Shown here piece after piece: positions 51,472 to 59,969 of a DNA stretch of 64,000 nucleotides. Location: positions 1,204,294-1,268,293 of the forward strand of contig NZ_CP047202.1 in assembly GCF_030408715.1 (NCBI RefSeq), written 5' to 3'. A program made the translations under genes and the position numbers. The notes below the pieces were generated by a model. That model saw only the letters and a program-made list of their open reading frames with translations. It did no database searches and was not told where the DNA came from. This stretch comes from Corynebacterium confusum. Its GTDB lineage: Bacteria; Actinomycetota; Actinomycetes; Mycobacteriales; Mycobacteriaceae. The stretch's first letter is position 1. The number at the start of each line of letters is the position of its first letter.

Positions 51472-53405
51472 CACTTCCTCACCTGCCCGAACTTCTCCAT
51501 GAGACGGCCCATGACCTCGGCCACGTCGGCATCGATCTCGGCTAGGGGGCGCACGGGTTCGGGTTTGTAGAACACGCGCTTAAATGGGATCTCGTAGCCG
51601 GTGACGGCCTTGGCTGCGTCCCAGGTGACATCGGGTGCGAAGGGGAGTACTTCGCGCTGCATGTGCTCGTCAATGTCTTCGGTAAGCGGCACGCGCTCAG
51701 TCATGGTGAATGACGGATCGAGAACTGGGTTACCCTTGCGGTCTACTGCTGGCTCGGCTTCGTTGTCAGAAACGGCGATGGCCTTGGAGATGGCGTCGAT
51801 AAGCGTGGCGGGCATCTTCACACCGTGCTCCTTGGCCGCGGCCTTGAGTGCATCTGGCAGGTCGCTGTAAGAAGTGTCGGCCACCGCGCGTACCACGTCG
51901 GCGTGTTCGTTAACTGCCTGCTTTTGTTCCAGTACCTCAGCAATTGCGTCGTCGGTGACGTGGACTCCCAGGCGCGCCTGCTTTGTCACCTTTACATCGC
52001 GGAAGCCCAGGTCGTCTGGGGTGAGCACCTTGGACATATCGCTATCGGCAAAAGCGCTGTAGGCCTCCAGCACCTTGGCGCGGTCAGCCTCGCGCATTTC
52101 ACGGCGCTTATCTCCTAGGCCTTTATCCGGTACAGACCAGCACGCGGAAGCATCAATGAGCTGTACAAAGCCTTTGCGGTGGTCTTCCTTGTTGGTGTCC
52201 AGAATCCAGATGTAGGTGGAAATTCCCGTGCCGTAGAACATGTTGTTAGGCAGCTGAATAATCGCGTCCACCAGGTCGTTTTCTAGCAACCACGCGCGGA
52301 TCTGGTCAGGCCCTGATCCAGGGCCACCCGTAAACAGAGGCGAGCCGTTGGATACCACTGCACCACGTCCCCCGGACCCGTTCTTGCCTGCGGGCATGAG
52401 CTTGGAAGTCACGTGGGATAAGAACAGCATCTGGCCATCGCCCTTATTAGGCAGGCCGTGGCTAAAGCGCGAACCCGGTACCTTGGCCTGCTCCTTGACT
52501 GATGATTGTTGCACCGACCAGTCAGAACCAAACGGCGGGTTAGACAGAATGTACTCGAACTGTTCACCCTCATACAGGTCTGTCAGCAGTGTGTCACCGT
52601 GGCGGATCGCGTCTGGTTCGCCGCCTTGAATGAGCAAGTCGGCCTTGCCAATGGCGTAGCCGGTGGGCATAAGCTCCTGACCGGCGAGGTTGACCTCAAT
52701 GTTGGGGTTGAGTTCCTTCAACGCGCGCTCGGCTACGAGCAACATGCCGCCGGTGCCCGCGGTGGGGTCGTAGACGGTGCGCGAGGCACCCGGTGAGGTT
52801 AGGCCTAGGTCGTCAGATTCAAAGAGGATGTCCACCATGAGACGAATTGCGTCGCGTGGGGTGTAGAAGGCACCCGCAGCTTTGCCCTTGGTGTTAAAGG
52901 CGCGGTACATGACGTGCTCGAACAGGTCACCCATCTGTGCGTCTGGTAGTGCCTCCACAGACATGTCGATGGTGGAGAAATGCTTGACCACCGGCCACAG
53001 ACGGCCAGCTTGGTCGAGGGTGCGCATTTTGACTGCGAAGTCGAACGCGTCCCAAATATCGCGCACGCTCTGTGAGAATGCCCCGACGTAATCCATGAGG
53101 GAGTCGAATACGTGGTCGTCGGTTTCCGCGATGCGAGTCAAGTCCAGCCGCGAGGTGTTGTAGAAGGACAATCCGAACTGTGACTGTACTTCCCAGTCCT
53201 GGTAGGCCTCACTCATGCCTTCCTCGTGCAGCTTGGTGGCAAGGTCTACAACCTTGTCCTTGGTGGGTGCCAAAATGCACTCCAAGCGGCGCAGGACGGT
53301 CAGCGGCAGGATGTAGTCACCGTAGTCCTCGGGTTCTACGATGGAGCGCAGGTACTTGTCGGCGGTGTTCCACACGACGGACTGATTCAGTTCAGCTGTA
53401 CTCAC
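51471..53405 (-). CDS. hsdM: Type I restriction enzyme, M subunit (adenine methyltransferase)
   Basis: A 644-residue N6-adenine DNA methyltransferase. The N-terminal HsdM domain (ILPLTVLRRLECIL) is followed by SAM motif I YDPTAGTGGMLLVAERAL at about 213-230 and the catalytic motif IV YILSNPPFGSDW at about 283-294. GTG 53405 has AAAGGAC about 11 bases upstream. It is the first gene of hsdMSR; the three genes overlap and should be one transcript starting in the region 53406-53590. At 644 residues it is longer than the E. coli protein (529), with an extended C-terminus. Confidence 0.95.
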   Translation of the reverse strand: MSTAELNQSVVWNTADKYLRSIVEPEDYGDYILPLTVLRRLECILAPTKDKVVDLATKLHEEGMSEAYQDWEVQSQFGLSFYNTSRLDLTRIAETDDHVFDSLMDYVGAFSQSVRDIWDAFDFAVKMRTLDQAGRLWPVVKHFSTIDMSVEALPDAQMGDLFEHVMYRAFNTKGKAAGAFYTPRDAIRLMVDILFESDDLGLTSPGASRTVYDPTAGTGGMLLVAERALKELNPNIEVNLAGQELMPTGYAIGKADLLIQGGEPDAIRHGDTLLTDLYEGEQFEYILSNPPFGSDWSVQQSSVKEQAKVPGSRFSHGLPNKGDGQMLFLSHVTSKLMPAGKNGSGGRGAVVSNGSPLFTGGPGSGPDQIRAWLLENDLVDAIIQLPNNMFYGTGISTYIWILDTNKEDHRKGFVQLIDASACWSVPDKGLGDKRREMREADRAKVLEAYSAFADSDMSKVLTPDDLGFRDVKVTKQARLGVHVTDDAIAEVLEQKQAVNEHADVVRAVADTSYSDLPDALKAAAKEHGVKMPATLIDAISKAIAVSDNEAEPAVDRKGNPVLDPSFTMTERVPLTEDIDEHMQREVLPFAPDVTWDAAKAVTGYEIPFKRVFYKPEPVRPLAEIDADVAEVMGRLMEKFGQVRK

Positions 53406-53595
53406 TGTTGAGGTGTCCTTTGGGGTCTGAGAGACAGTTTCGTCTCATAACCCTAGCTGGTGGTGGCGACATTTAGGCCGAGGGTGCCTCTGTTTTGGTG
53501 ACACATCCCCTTGGGGGACTGGGCAAAAGAGAAGCCCCAGCCGCAGCATCGCACCACTGCTGGGTTTCCTTTATCGCATAAAGTGAAGCCAGAAG

Positions 53596-53884
53596 CTACA
53601 GCCGCTCGATGTCTACCTCGCCGTCGAGAATCCTCGGCTCGATGTCCATGTGGACCCCCGCGGTAGGGAAGTAGCGCGCGGATAATGTCGTGGGTGATGT
53701 CGATGCCTGGGGCTGGTTCGTCCCGTAGTAGGCGGTGCAGGCTAGGGCAGTAGTCCACGCCGGGAAACTCGTCTTTGGCTTCGGGAACGCACCCGTGCGG
53801 GTCAAAAGTGGTGCAGCGAATGATTAGGTCGTCGTGGACATCACTGGGCAGGTTGAGGGTAAGCCCTGGTGTGGAGGCAGACAT
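53596..53884 (-). pseudogene. Frameshifted small gene upstream of hsdM
   Basis: On the minus strand ATG 53884 opens MSASTPGLTLNLPSDVHDDL, continuing through CPSLHRLLRDEPAPGIDITH and DIIRALLPYRG. After a run of five G (53655-53659 on the plus strand as C) the frame turns into arginine-rich nonsense, while the next frame continues VHMDIEPRILDGEVDIERL and stops at 53596. Removing one G gives a single 95-residue protein, and the total length is then a multiple of three. It is probably a slippage-inactivated gene or a sequencing error. No family was recognised. It lies 190 bases upstream of hsdM in the same direction. Confidence 0.5.
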
Positions 53885-54171
53885 GTCTGCAACCGTGGCC
53901 TCGTTTACAGACCGGGTAAGTGGGATGGGGCCGCGGGCAGTGTCACCACTCTGGATTCGGGTGAGTCCCGCGCTGTGTCCACCAGCGTCGGCAAGGGGGG
54001 AACAAAGGTGCCCCGCTCGCAGGGTGGCGGTGATAAGTGGCAGGCGTCAGCGGTGGCTTCGCGGCTACGCAACCGCGCCCGACGGTGGTCACGCTAGACC
54101 GTTAAGGCCGCGTATGTGGCCCGCGCAGGTCGCGGGCGAGGCTGCATAAGAACAACTGAATATGCTTCTAC
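53885..54171. other. Intergenic stretch, no gene supported
   Basis: About 290 bases between the frameshifted ORF and the candidate small RNA. Several open frames overlap on both strands, but none shows a ribosome site or protein-like composition. It ends with a -10-like TATGCT at 54161-54166. Confidence 0.35.
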
Positions 54172-54311
54172 ATCTAGCTCGGAAAACCGTGTGGGGTTCC
54201 GGGCTAGAAGTCGTTTTAGAGGGGACGAACCATGTTGTGTTTCTTATTGTTTAAGGAGGCCTAGGCGTCCACAACGACTAAACCCACCGCGACAACGCGG
54301 TGGGTTTATCT
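54172..54311 (+). ncRNA. Candidate structured small RNA
   Basis: A run of consecutive structures with no plausible protein. Hairpin 1: an 11-bp stem (54174-54184 with 54197-54207, one G-U) and a 12-base loop. Middle domain: AGTCGTT 54209-54215 with AACGACT 54273-54279, enclosing GGACG 54223-54227 with CGTCC 54266-54270; its loop exposes AAGGAGG at 54253-54259, a Shine-Dalgarno-like word. Hairpin 3: a perfect 13-bp terminator at 54279-54308. A -10-like TATGCT at 54161-54166 would place the start near 54172. Transcription from the other strand, as a tRNA-Pro read-through product, is the main alternative. It matched no known RNA family that I could recall. Confidence 0.45.
54279..54311. terminator. 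Perfect hairpin terminator, possibly bidirectional
   Basis: A 13-bp stem TAAACCCACCGCG/CGCGGTGGGTTTA with tetraloop ACAA; the T-rich arm end gives TTTATC on the plus strand and TTTAGTC on the minus strand. It can end the candidate small RNA (plus) and the tRNA-Pro transcript (minus, 63 bases downstream of the tRNA). Confidence 0.8.
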
Positions 54312-54370
54312 GTCGGAGACGGTTTCACAAATGATTTAAGCTAGATTCGCGAAACCGTCGCCGAATCCTG

Positions 54371-54444
54371 TCGGACTAACAGGATTTGAACCTGCGACCC
54401 CTACACCCCCAGTGTAGTGCGCTACCAAACTGCGCCATAGTCCG
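54371..54444 (-). tRNA. tRNA-Pro (anticodon GGG)
   Basis: A 74-base cloverleaf on the minus strand: acceptor CGGACTA/TAGTCCG, D arm GCGC...GCGC, anticodon stem CTACA/TGTAG with loop CTGGGGG giving anticodon GGG, and the T loop GTTCAAATC. Discriminator base A; CCA is not encoded. It decodes CCC and CCU. Confidence 0.96.
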
Positions 54445-54558
54445 CCGTTGCTTGTTGCAACGTTGACTAAGGTTACAACAGTGTCATTGCGCTCGTCGAA
54501 TCGCCTGCACATCCGGGGTGAGGGCGGGCGGGAGCTTTGGGGCTAGGGGCCTTGGGGC

Positions 54559-54954
54559 TTAAGCGCCGGTGGTGTAGATCCACCGGCCGTCGGTGCGGCT
54601 GAAACTGGAGCGCTCGCGCTGACTTCCGGTCGCCGCGCCCTTGTAGAAGGCCTCGAACTCAACGATGCCCTTGTCATCCAGGGGTCCACCGGCCACGGTG
54701 TCGAGGATGTCGAGCCGATAGAAGCGGACGGAATCATCAGCGAGGTTAAGCTCGCTGGGCCGGGTGAAGGGATCCCAGGTCGCCAGCAGGTAGTCCTCGT
54801 TGCCCGTGACGAAGGCGCTAAACCGCGAGCGCATGAGGGTCTCCGCGGTCGGCGCAGGCTTGCCGGCGTGGTACTGGCCGCAGCATTCGCCGAAGGTCAA
54901 CCCGGTACCGCAGGGGCAGCGGGCGTCATCGGCTAAGGGGCGGTGGATGCTCAC
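54559..54954 (-). CDS. YchJ/UPF0225 family protein with SEC-C zinc motif
   Basis: A 131-residue protein. The N-terminus has the SEC-C type metal motif CPCGTGLTFGECCGQYHAG at about 13-31, followed by an NTF2-like domain (LMRSRFSAFVTGNEDYLLATW; DDKGIVEFEAFYKG; DGRWIYTTG) characteristic of the YchJ family. The biochemical role is unknown. GTG 54954 overlaps the stop of the upstream hydrolase-OsmC gene by four bases, so the two are co-expressed. Confidence 0.88.
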   Translation of the reverse strand: MSIHRPLADDARCPCGTGLTFGECCGQYHAGKPAPTAETLMRSRFSAFVTGNEDYLLATWDPFTRPSELNLADDSVRFYRLDILDTVAGGPLDDKGIVEFEAFYKGAATGSQRERSSFSRTDGRWIYTTGA

Positions 54955-56108
54955 TTATCCTCATCCACCAATCGGGCGTTGCTGATGAGCTCGAGGATGT
55001 CGGCCTGGCGGGCCGCGGCGAGCAGGGCCTTTTCCTGGCCGGTGTCCAGATCCCCGAAGAGTGTGATGGAACGGGTGAAGTTGGCGCCTTCGCCCTGGTT
55101 GACGGTGACGTGGACATCGTCGAGCTTCATGCCGCGGGCGGCTGCCTTGATAGCCTGGGCCGTGCCGGCGGCAACCGCGGACATCAGCAGGCCCTCCGGC
55201 GTAAAGCCCTGGCCCTTGCCGCCGTCGGCCTTGAGGCGGTCGGAGGTCACGGAGCGCTCGTTGTGGCGCACGACCACGCCCATCTTGGTGCCGTAGGCCA
55301 GGTGGGCCTCGGCGGCATCCGCCGCCACCGCCGGCGGCTGGTTATCGGGGACGATAAACTGCTCGGCCCAGGCGCCGATGAGATCGGCGGCGCGCTGGGC
55401 GGCGCCCTGCTTGGTGATGAGGTGGTCGGCCTTGTCTAGGGCGACCAGCGACTTCGGGTAGCGGGTCACTCGGAAGATATTCTGGGCGTTGTCAATGCCA
55501 ACGGTCTGGTCGATGGGCGAGTGCAGCACCATCAGCGGCTTGCGCAGCTTGCTCAGGTAATCGACAGGGTTGGTCTCCGCGAGGTCCTCCAGGAAGCCGC
55601 GCGAAATAGTCAGCGTGCGCCCGCCCAGCACGACGTCGACGGCCCCGTTGGCATCAACCTCACCGATCTTGTCGGCGTAGTGGAGAACGGAGTGGGCCGG
55701 GTCAAAGGGCGCACCGATGGTGGCGACGGCGCGCAGGGACGGGATGCCGGTGGCGGCAGCCGCCAGGGAGGCCGCCCCGCCCAGGGAGTGGCCCATGAGC
55801 AGCTGCGGGGCGTGGTAGTTGTCTGCCAGCCACTCTGCCGCGGCCTGGATATCGGCGACGTTCTGGTGGAAGGTGGTGTCCGCGAACGCCCCCTCCGACT
55901 GGCCCAGGCCGGGGAAATCGAAGCGCAGCGTGGCGATCCCGAAGTCGGTGAGCTTCTTCGAGGTACGGGATGCACCCGGGGTGTGGCGGGAGCCGGCGAA
56001 GCAATGGGCAAAGATGGCGAAGGCTTCCGGCGGGGTATCGGGGAAGTCTATAGTCCCGGCCATCTTCAGGCCGGTGGACGACGGTAAGGTGACGTTCACT
56101 GATTGCAT
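54951..56108 (-). CDS. Alpha/beta hydrolase fused to an OsmC-like domain
   Basis: A 385-residue fusion. Residues about 1-250 are an alpha/beta hydrolase: FAIFAHCFAGSR, nucleophile serine in LLMGHSLGGAASLAAA, acid in VLHSPIDQTVG, histidine in DKADHLIT. Residues about 260-385 form an OsmC-like domain (GVVVRHNERSVTSDR; TPEGLLMSAVAAGTAQAI; DDVHVTVNQGEGANF). Fusions of this kind are known in many bacteria. The cysteine that OsmC-type proteins normally have in the ALGACT helix is replaced by glycine (AAGT), so a thiol peroxidase role is unlikely. ATG 56108 is chosen; the frame extends to 56138. Confidence 0.87.
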   Translation of the reverse strand: MQSVNVTLPSSTGLKMAGTIDFPDTPPEAFAIFAHCFAGSRHTPGASRTSKKLTDFGIATLRFDFPGLGQSEGAFADTTFHQNVADIQAAAEWLADNYHAPQLLMGHSLGGAASLAAAATGIPSLRAVATIGAPFDPAHSVLHYADKIGEVDANGAVDVVLGGRTLTISRGFLEDLAETNPVDYLSKLRKPLMVLHSPIDQTVGIDNAQNIFRVTRYPKSLVALDKADHLITKQGAAQRAADLIGAWAEQFIVPDNQPPAVAADAAEAHLAYGTKMGVVVRHNERSVTSDRLKADGGKGQGFTPEGLLMSAVAAGTAQAIKAAARGMKLDDVHVTVNQGEGANFTRSITLFGDLDTGQEKALLAAARQADILELISNARLVDEDK

Positions 56109-56199
56109 GCCTATAAGGATAACGAGGCGACTGCGCACGAGCTACTGCGGGTTTATTAGAGTTGAAGGGACCGATGTTCGAGGAGGATGCCACACAACC

Positions 56200-58497
56200 A
56201 TGGGCGCATTTGATTGGTTCTGGAAAGCGATGGGCGCGCAGTCTGAGCGCAACGATAAAAAGTCGAAGGCGGTAGTAACGAGCGCGGAAGATTCCGTGGC
56301 CCAGCTCCGCGAGCTCGACGACGCGGCGGTGGCCCAGGCCGGCCACGACGCCATCCGAAACGGGGAGGTCGCCGACAAGCCGGCCTTCCTGGCCGCGCTC
56401 GCCGTGGCTGCGGAGCGCCGCCTAGACATGTCTCCCTTCAACGTCCAATCCCAGGCCGTGCTGCGTCTGCTGGAGGGCGACGTGATCCAGATGGCCACCG
56501 GCGAGGGCAAGACTCTGGTGGGAGCTATGGCCGCCACCGGCTTCGCCCTAACCGGCAAGCGTGTCCACGTGGTCACCGTCAACAACTACCTGGCTGGCCG
56601 CGACGCCGAGTGGATGCGCCCGCTCGTCGAGTTCTTCGGCCTGTCCGTGGCCCCGGTGACAGAGAAGATGACCTCCGCCGAGCGCCGCGCCGCCTACCGC
56701 AGCGACGTTATCTACGCCCCGGTCAACGAGCTGGGCTTCGACGTCCTACGGGACAACCAGATCACCGCCCGCGAGCAGACGGTGCAGGCCCGTCCCGACG
56801 TCGCGCTGGTAGACGAGGCGGACTCCGTGCTCGTCGATGAGGCCCTGGTCCCGCTGGTGCTGGCCGGCTCCGAGCCGGGGCAGGCGCCGACCGGCCAAAT
56901 CACCGATGTGGTCGGGCACCTGACCGAGAACAAGGATTATATCGTCGCCGAGGACGGCCGCACAGTCTCCCTGACCGACGAGGGGGCCCAGCGCGTTGAA
57001 AAGGCCCTGGGCATCGACTCGCTGTATTCGGAAGACAGTATCGGCACCATCCTGGTCAAGGTCAACCTAGCGCTGCATGCCAAGGCGCTGCTCATCCGCG
57101 ACATCCACTACCTTGTGACCGACGGGCAGCTGCAGCTTATCGATGCCTCCCGCGGCCGCGTCGCCGATCTCCAGCGGTGGCCGGACGGGCTGCAAGCCGC
57201 GGTCGAGGCCAAGGAGGGGCTCGAGGTCTCCGAGGGCGGTCGGATTCTCGACACGATCACGCTGCAGGAGCTGATGCGTCGCTACCCGACGGTCTGCGGC
57301 ATGACCGGTACGGCGGTTGAGGCCACCGACCAGCTGCGACAGTTCTACGACCTGCGGGTCTCGGTCATCGACCGGAACAAACCGTTGATCCGGGAGGACG
57401 AACCCGACCGCATCTACTCGACCATCGCGGAAAAGAACCGCGCCATCGTCGGCGAAATCCAGCTCCTCCACTCTGCCGGCCAGCCGATCCTGGTGGGTAC
57501 GCACGACGTCGCCGAGTCGGAGGCACTTGCCAGCGCCCTCGAGGAGCTGGGCATTCAGGTCAACGTGCTCAACGCGAAAAACGACGCGGAGGAGGCGCGG
57601 ATCATCGCCGAGGCCGGCGAACGCGGGCGGGTGACCGTGTCCACCCAGATGGCCGGGCGCGGTACGGATATCCGCCTGGGCGGGGCGGACGAGGCCGACC
57701 ACGACGCGGTCAGTGGGCTGGGCGGCCTGGCCGTCATCGGCACCTCGCGACATCGCAGCTCCCGCCTGGACAACCAGCTGCGCGGCCGTGCCGGCCGCCA
57801 AGGAGACCCGGGCCGCAGCGTCATCTTCGTCTCGCTCGAGGACGACGTGGTCCGCCAAGGCGGCGAGGACGAGTCGTTGTTGGCCCGCCCGGATGCGGAC
57901 GGCCGCATCGAGTCCAAGCGGGTGCGCGATTTCGTGGCCCACTGCCAGCGCGTGACCGAGGCGCAGTTGCTAGAAATCCACGCCCAGACGTGGAAGTACA
58001 ACCAGCTGTTGGCCGACCAGCGCATCATCATCGACGAGCGCCGCGCCAAGCTGCTCGACACCCCGCAGGCGTGGGAGGAGCTCGCCGCGCGGGCCCCGCA
58101 GCGGGCCGCGGAGCTGACCGAGGCCGGCGTGAGCGAGGACGCGCGGGTGCGCGCTGCCCGGGAGATTATGCTCTACCACCTGGACCTGGGCTGGGCCGAC
58201 CACCTAGAGCACCTCGACGACGTGCGCGAGTCGATCCACCTGCGCGCGATTGCCCGCGAGACGCCCATCGACGAGTACCACCGAATTGCCGTGCGGGAAT
58301 TCAAGGACCTCGCGCAGCGGGCTGTCGAGCAGGCAGTCGAGACATTCCGCACAATCCCGATCGACGAGGCCGGGGCGCACCTGGCGGACGCCGGTCTCGC
58401 GCGCCCGAGTGCCACCTGGACATATATGGTGTCGGATAACCCCCTCGCGGGGGCAGGCAACTCCGCCTTGAGCAGCATAGGTAATCTGTTTAAGTAG
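56200..58497 (+). CDS. secA2: Accessory Sec translocase ATPase SecA2
   Basis: A 765-residue SecA-type motor, shorter than SecA1 and lacking the C-terminal zinc-binding tail, as usual for actinobacterial SecA2, which exports a small set of proteins. Walker A is MATGEGKT with Lys104, the DEAD-box motif VALVDEADSVLVDEA follows at about 205, and the second motor domain has VSTQMAGRGTDIRLGG and RGRAGRQGDPGRS. ATG 56200 is preceded by AGGAGG at an unusually long spacing of about 13 bases. The frame upstream (from 55819) is antisense to the hydrolase-OsmC gene. It is followed by odhI after 75 bases, the same order as in C. glutamicum. Confidence 0.93.
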   Translation: MGAFDWFWKAMGAQSERNDKKSKAVVTSAEDSVAQLRELDDAAVAQAGHDAIRNGEVADKPAFLAALAVAAERRLDMSPFNVQSQAVLRLLEGDVIQMATGEGKTLVGAMAATGFALTGKRVHVVTVNNYLAGRDAEWMRPLVEFFGLSVAPVTEKMTSAERRAAYRSDVIYAPVNELGFDVLRDNQITAREQTVQARPDVALVDEADSVLVDEALVPLVLAGSEPGQAPTGQITDVVGHLTENKDYIVAEDGRTVSLTDEGAQRVEKALGIDSLYSEDSIGTILVKVNLALHAKALLIRDIHYLVTDGQLQLIDASRGRVADLQRWPDGLQAAVEAKEGLEVSEGGRILDTITLQELMRRYPTVCGMTGTAVEATDQLRQFYDLRVSVIDRNKPLIREDEPDRIYSTIAEKNRAIVGEIQLLHSAGQPILVGTHDVAESEALASALEELGIQVNVLNAKNDAEEARIIAEAGERGRVTVSTQMAGRGTDIRLGGADEADHDAVSGLGGLAVIGTSRHRSSRLDNQLRGRAGRQGDPGRSVIFVSLEDDVVRQGGEDESLLARPDADGRIESKRVRDFVAHCQRVTEAQLLEIHAQTWKYNQLLADQRIIIDERRAKLLDTPQAWEELAARAPQRAAELTEAGVSEDARVRAAREIMLYHLDLGWADHLEHLDDVRESIHLRAIARETPIDEYHRIAVREFKDLAQRAVEQAVETFRTIPIDEAGAHLADAGLARPSATWTYMVSDNPLAGAGNSALSSIGNLFK

Positions 58498-58572
58498 AAG
58501 GCAGCCCGCGCACCGCGCGAAGTCGCTATTATTGGAATAGTTAATTGAGAGCCACCAACCGGAGGTAAAACA

Positions 58573-59007
58573 ATGAGTGAGAACAACGGCACCTCGGAGC
58601 CGCAGGTCGAGACTACCTCGGTCTTCCGCGCTGACCTGCTGAAGGAAATGGAAAACGGCGCGGCGGCAACCTCGGAATCCGGCGCCACCGGTGCGGACCA
58701 GCTGCCCGAGGGGCAGGCCTTGTTGGTGGTTAAGCGCGGCCCGAACGCGGGCGCCCGCTTCCTGCTGGACCAGGACACCACGACCGCCGGCCGCCACCCG
58801 GAGGCCGACATCTTCTTGGACGACGTCACGGTCTCCCGTAAGCACGCCGAGTTCCGCAAGCAGGACGGCCAGTTCGAGGTCGTCGATGTGGGATCGCTTA
58901 ACGGCACCTACGTCAACCGCGAGCCGCGCAACAGCCAGGTGCTCGAGGTAGGCGACGAGATCCAGATCGGCAAGTTCCGCCTAGTTTTCATTGCTAACCA
59001 GGACTAG
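58573..59007 (+). CDS. odhI: OdhI (GarA), FHA-domain inhibitor of 2-oxoglutarate dehydrogenase
   Basis: A 144-residue regulator. Unphosphorylated OdhI binds and inhibits the E1 subunit of 2-oxoglutarate dehydrogenase, shifting flux to glutamate; phosphorylation by PknG or other Ser/Thr kinases relieves this. The N-terminal motif VETTSVF places the phosphorylated threonines at Thr14 and Thr15, exactly as in C. glutamicum. The FHA domain (about 48-135) has GRHPEADIFLDDVTVSRKHAEF and VVDVGSLNGTYVN. ATG 58573 has a strong GGAGGT site 8 bases upstream. Confidence 0.96.
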   Translation: MSENNGTSEPQVETTSVFRADLLKEMENGAAATSESGATGADQLPEGQALLVVKRGPNAGARFLLDQDTTTAGRHPEADIFLDDVTVSRKHAEFRKQDGQFEVVDVGSLNGTYVNREPRNSQVLEVGDEIQIGKFRLVFIANQD

Positions 59008-59192
59008 TACCCGGACCACCGTCGGGACTCAGTCCACACCGCGCAGGCGTTAGGCTCCCGGGCCACAGCTGGGGAGCTTCCGCAGCGCCGGCTTGTAGTG
59101 TCACGCAGAGCGCACCGCTTCCGCGGCCCAGAAGACGGCTGTGAACGCGTGGTATCAACCGTTTATTTTAGGGAATTGGCGAGTAAGGCACA
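59008..59192 (+). other. odhI-ftsR spacer
   Basis: 185 bases between odhI and ftsR. No hairpin terminator with a T run stands out. The stretch TTTATTTTAGGG at about 59161-59172 is the AT-richest part and may belong to the ftsR promoter. Confidence 0.3.
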
Positions 59193-59924
59193 GTGAGCGC
59201 AGTACCAAAGAACACCCAAGCAGCAGGACAAGCTGCCAAGAAGGCGAAGACCATGTCTATCGGCGTGGTCTTGGGGAAGCTGAACCAGGAATTTCCCGAG
59301 GTCACCGTCTCCAAGATCCGATTTTTGGAGGCCGAGGGGCTCATCACGCCGCAGCGTACCGCCTCCGGCTACCGCCGCTTCACCAATGACGACGTCGAGC
59401 GCCTGCGCTACATCCTGACCACTCAGCGGGACAACTACACCCCGCTGAAGGTCATCCGCCAGCAGCTCGAGGCCATGGACTCGGGCGAGGTGACCGCGAT
59501 CGTCAGCGCGGGCCAGACCGAAACCCTGGTCAGCCCGGACAAGTTCCGCGCCCCGGTTGTTACCCGTCTGACCGACGGGGACATCGCCTCGCAGGCCGGC
59601 TCCGATCAGAAGACGGTGGCTCACCTGGTCAAGCTGGGCCTGCTCGCGCCGGATGAGTCCGGGTTTTTCACGGCTGACGATGTCGCCGTGGTCCAGTCGG
59701 TCGAGGCGCTGCGCGCCTTCGGCCTGGACGACCGCCAGTTCAAGAGCCTGCGCAACAACGCTCGCCGGCAGGCAGACCTGATCTCCCAGGTCACCAGCCC
59801 GGTAGCAAACTCGAAGTCGGATACCGCCACGCTGCGGGCGGAAGAAATGTCGCAGCAGATGACCGCGCTGGTGGTTTCCTTGCACGCCACCTTGGTCAAG
59901 ACGGATCTGCGCAAAGAGTTTTAG
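59193..59924 (+). CDS. ftsR: MerR-type regulator FtsR
   Basis: A 243-residue MerR-family transcription factor. After a 25-residue basic lead, the winged helix-turn-helix reads TMSIGVVLGKLNQEFPEVTV, then SKIRFLEAEGLITPQRTASGYR and RFTNDDVERLRYI. The longer C-terminal part has no metal-sensing cysteines. In C. glutamicum the orthologue, also next to odhI, activates ftsZ and influences cell division and shape, so the name is used here by synteny. GTG 59193 follows AAGG closely; an internal ATG (MSIGVV) at about residue 21 is an alternative. The DUF151 gene follows after 45 bases. Confidence 0.88.
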   Translation: MSAVPKNTQAAGQAAKKAKTMSIGVVLGKLNQEFPEVTVSKIRFLEAEGLITPQRTASGYRRFTNDDVERLRYILTTQRDNYTPLKVIRQQLEAMDSGEVTAIVSAGQTETLVSPDKFRAPVVTRLTDGDIASQAGSDQKTVAHLVKLGLLAPDESGFFTADDVAVVQSVEALRAFGLDDRQFKSLRNNARRQADLISQVTSPVANSKSDTATLRAEEMSQQMTALVVSLHATLVKTDLRKEF

Positions 59925-59969
59925 TCGATTGGCGCCGCTTTAAGGGCGGCGCGGAGACAAGGAGGTCGC

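Noticed and set aside
54160..54311. The structured RNA as 6C RNA, 4.5S RNA, tmRNA or RNase P RNA.
   Set aside because: It lacks the six-cytosine loops of 6C RNA, the SRP Alu/S domain core, and is far too short and different for tmRNA or RNase P RNA.
54116..54334. A 72-residue frame overlapping the candidate small RNA.
   Set aside because: Arginine- and cysteine-rich composition without ribosome site; it runs through the terminator hairpin.
53400..54450. Direct repeats of the tRNA-Pro 3' end marking an integrated element.
   Set aside because: No second copy of the tRNA end was seen at the other side of the hsd block and no integrase gene is present.
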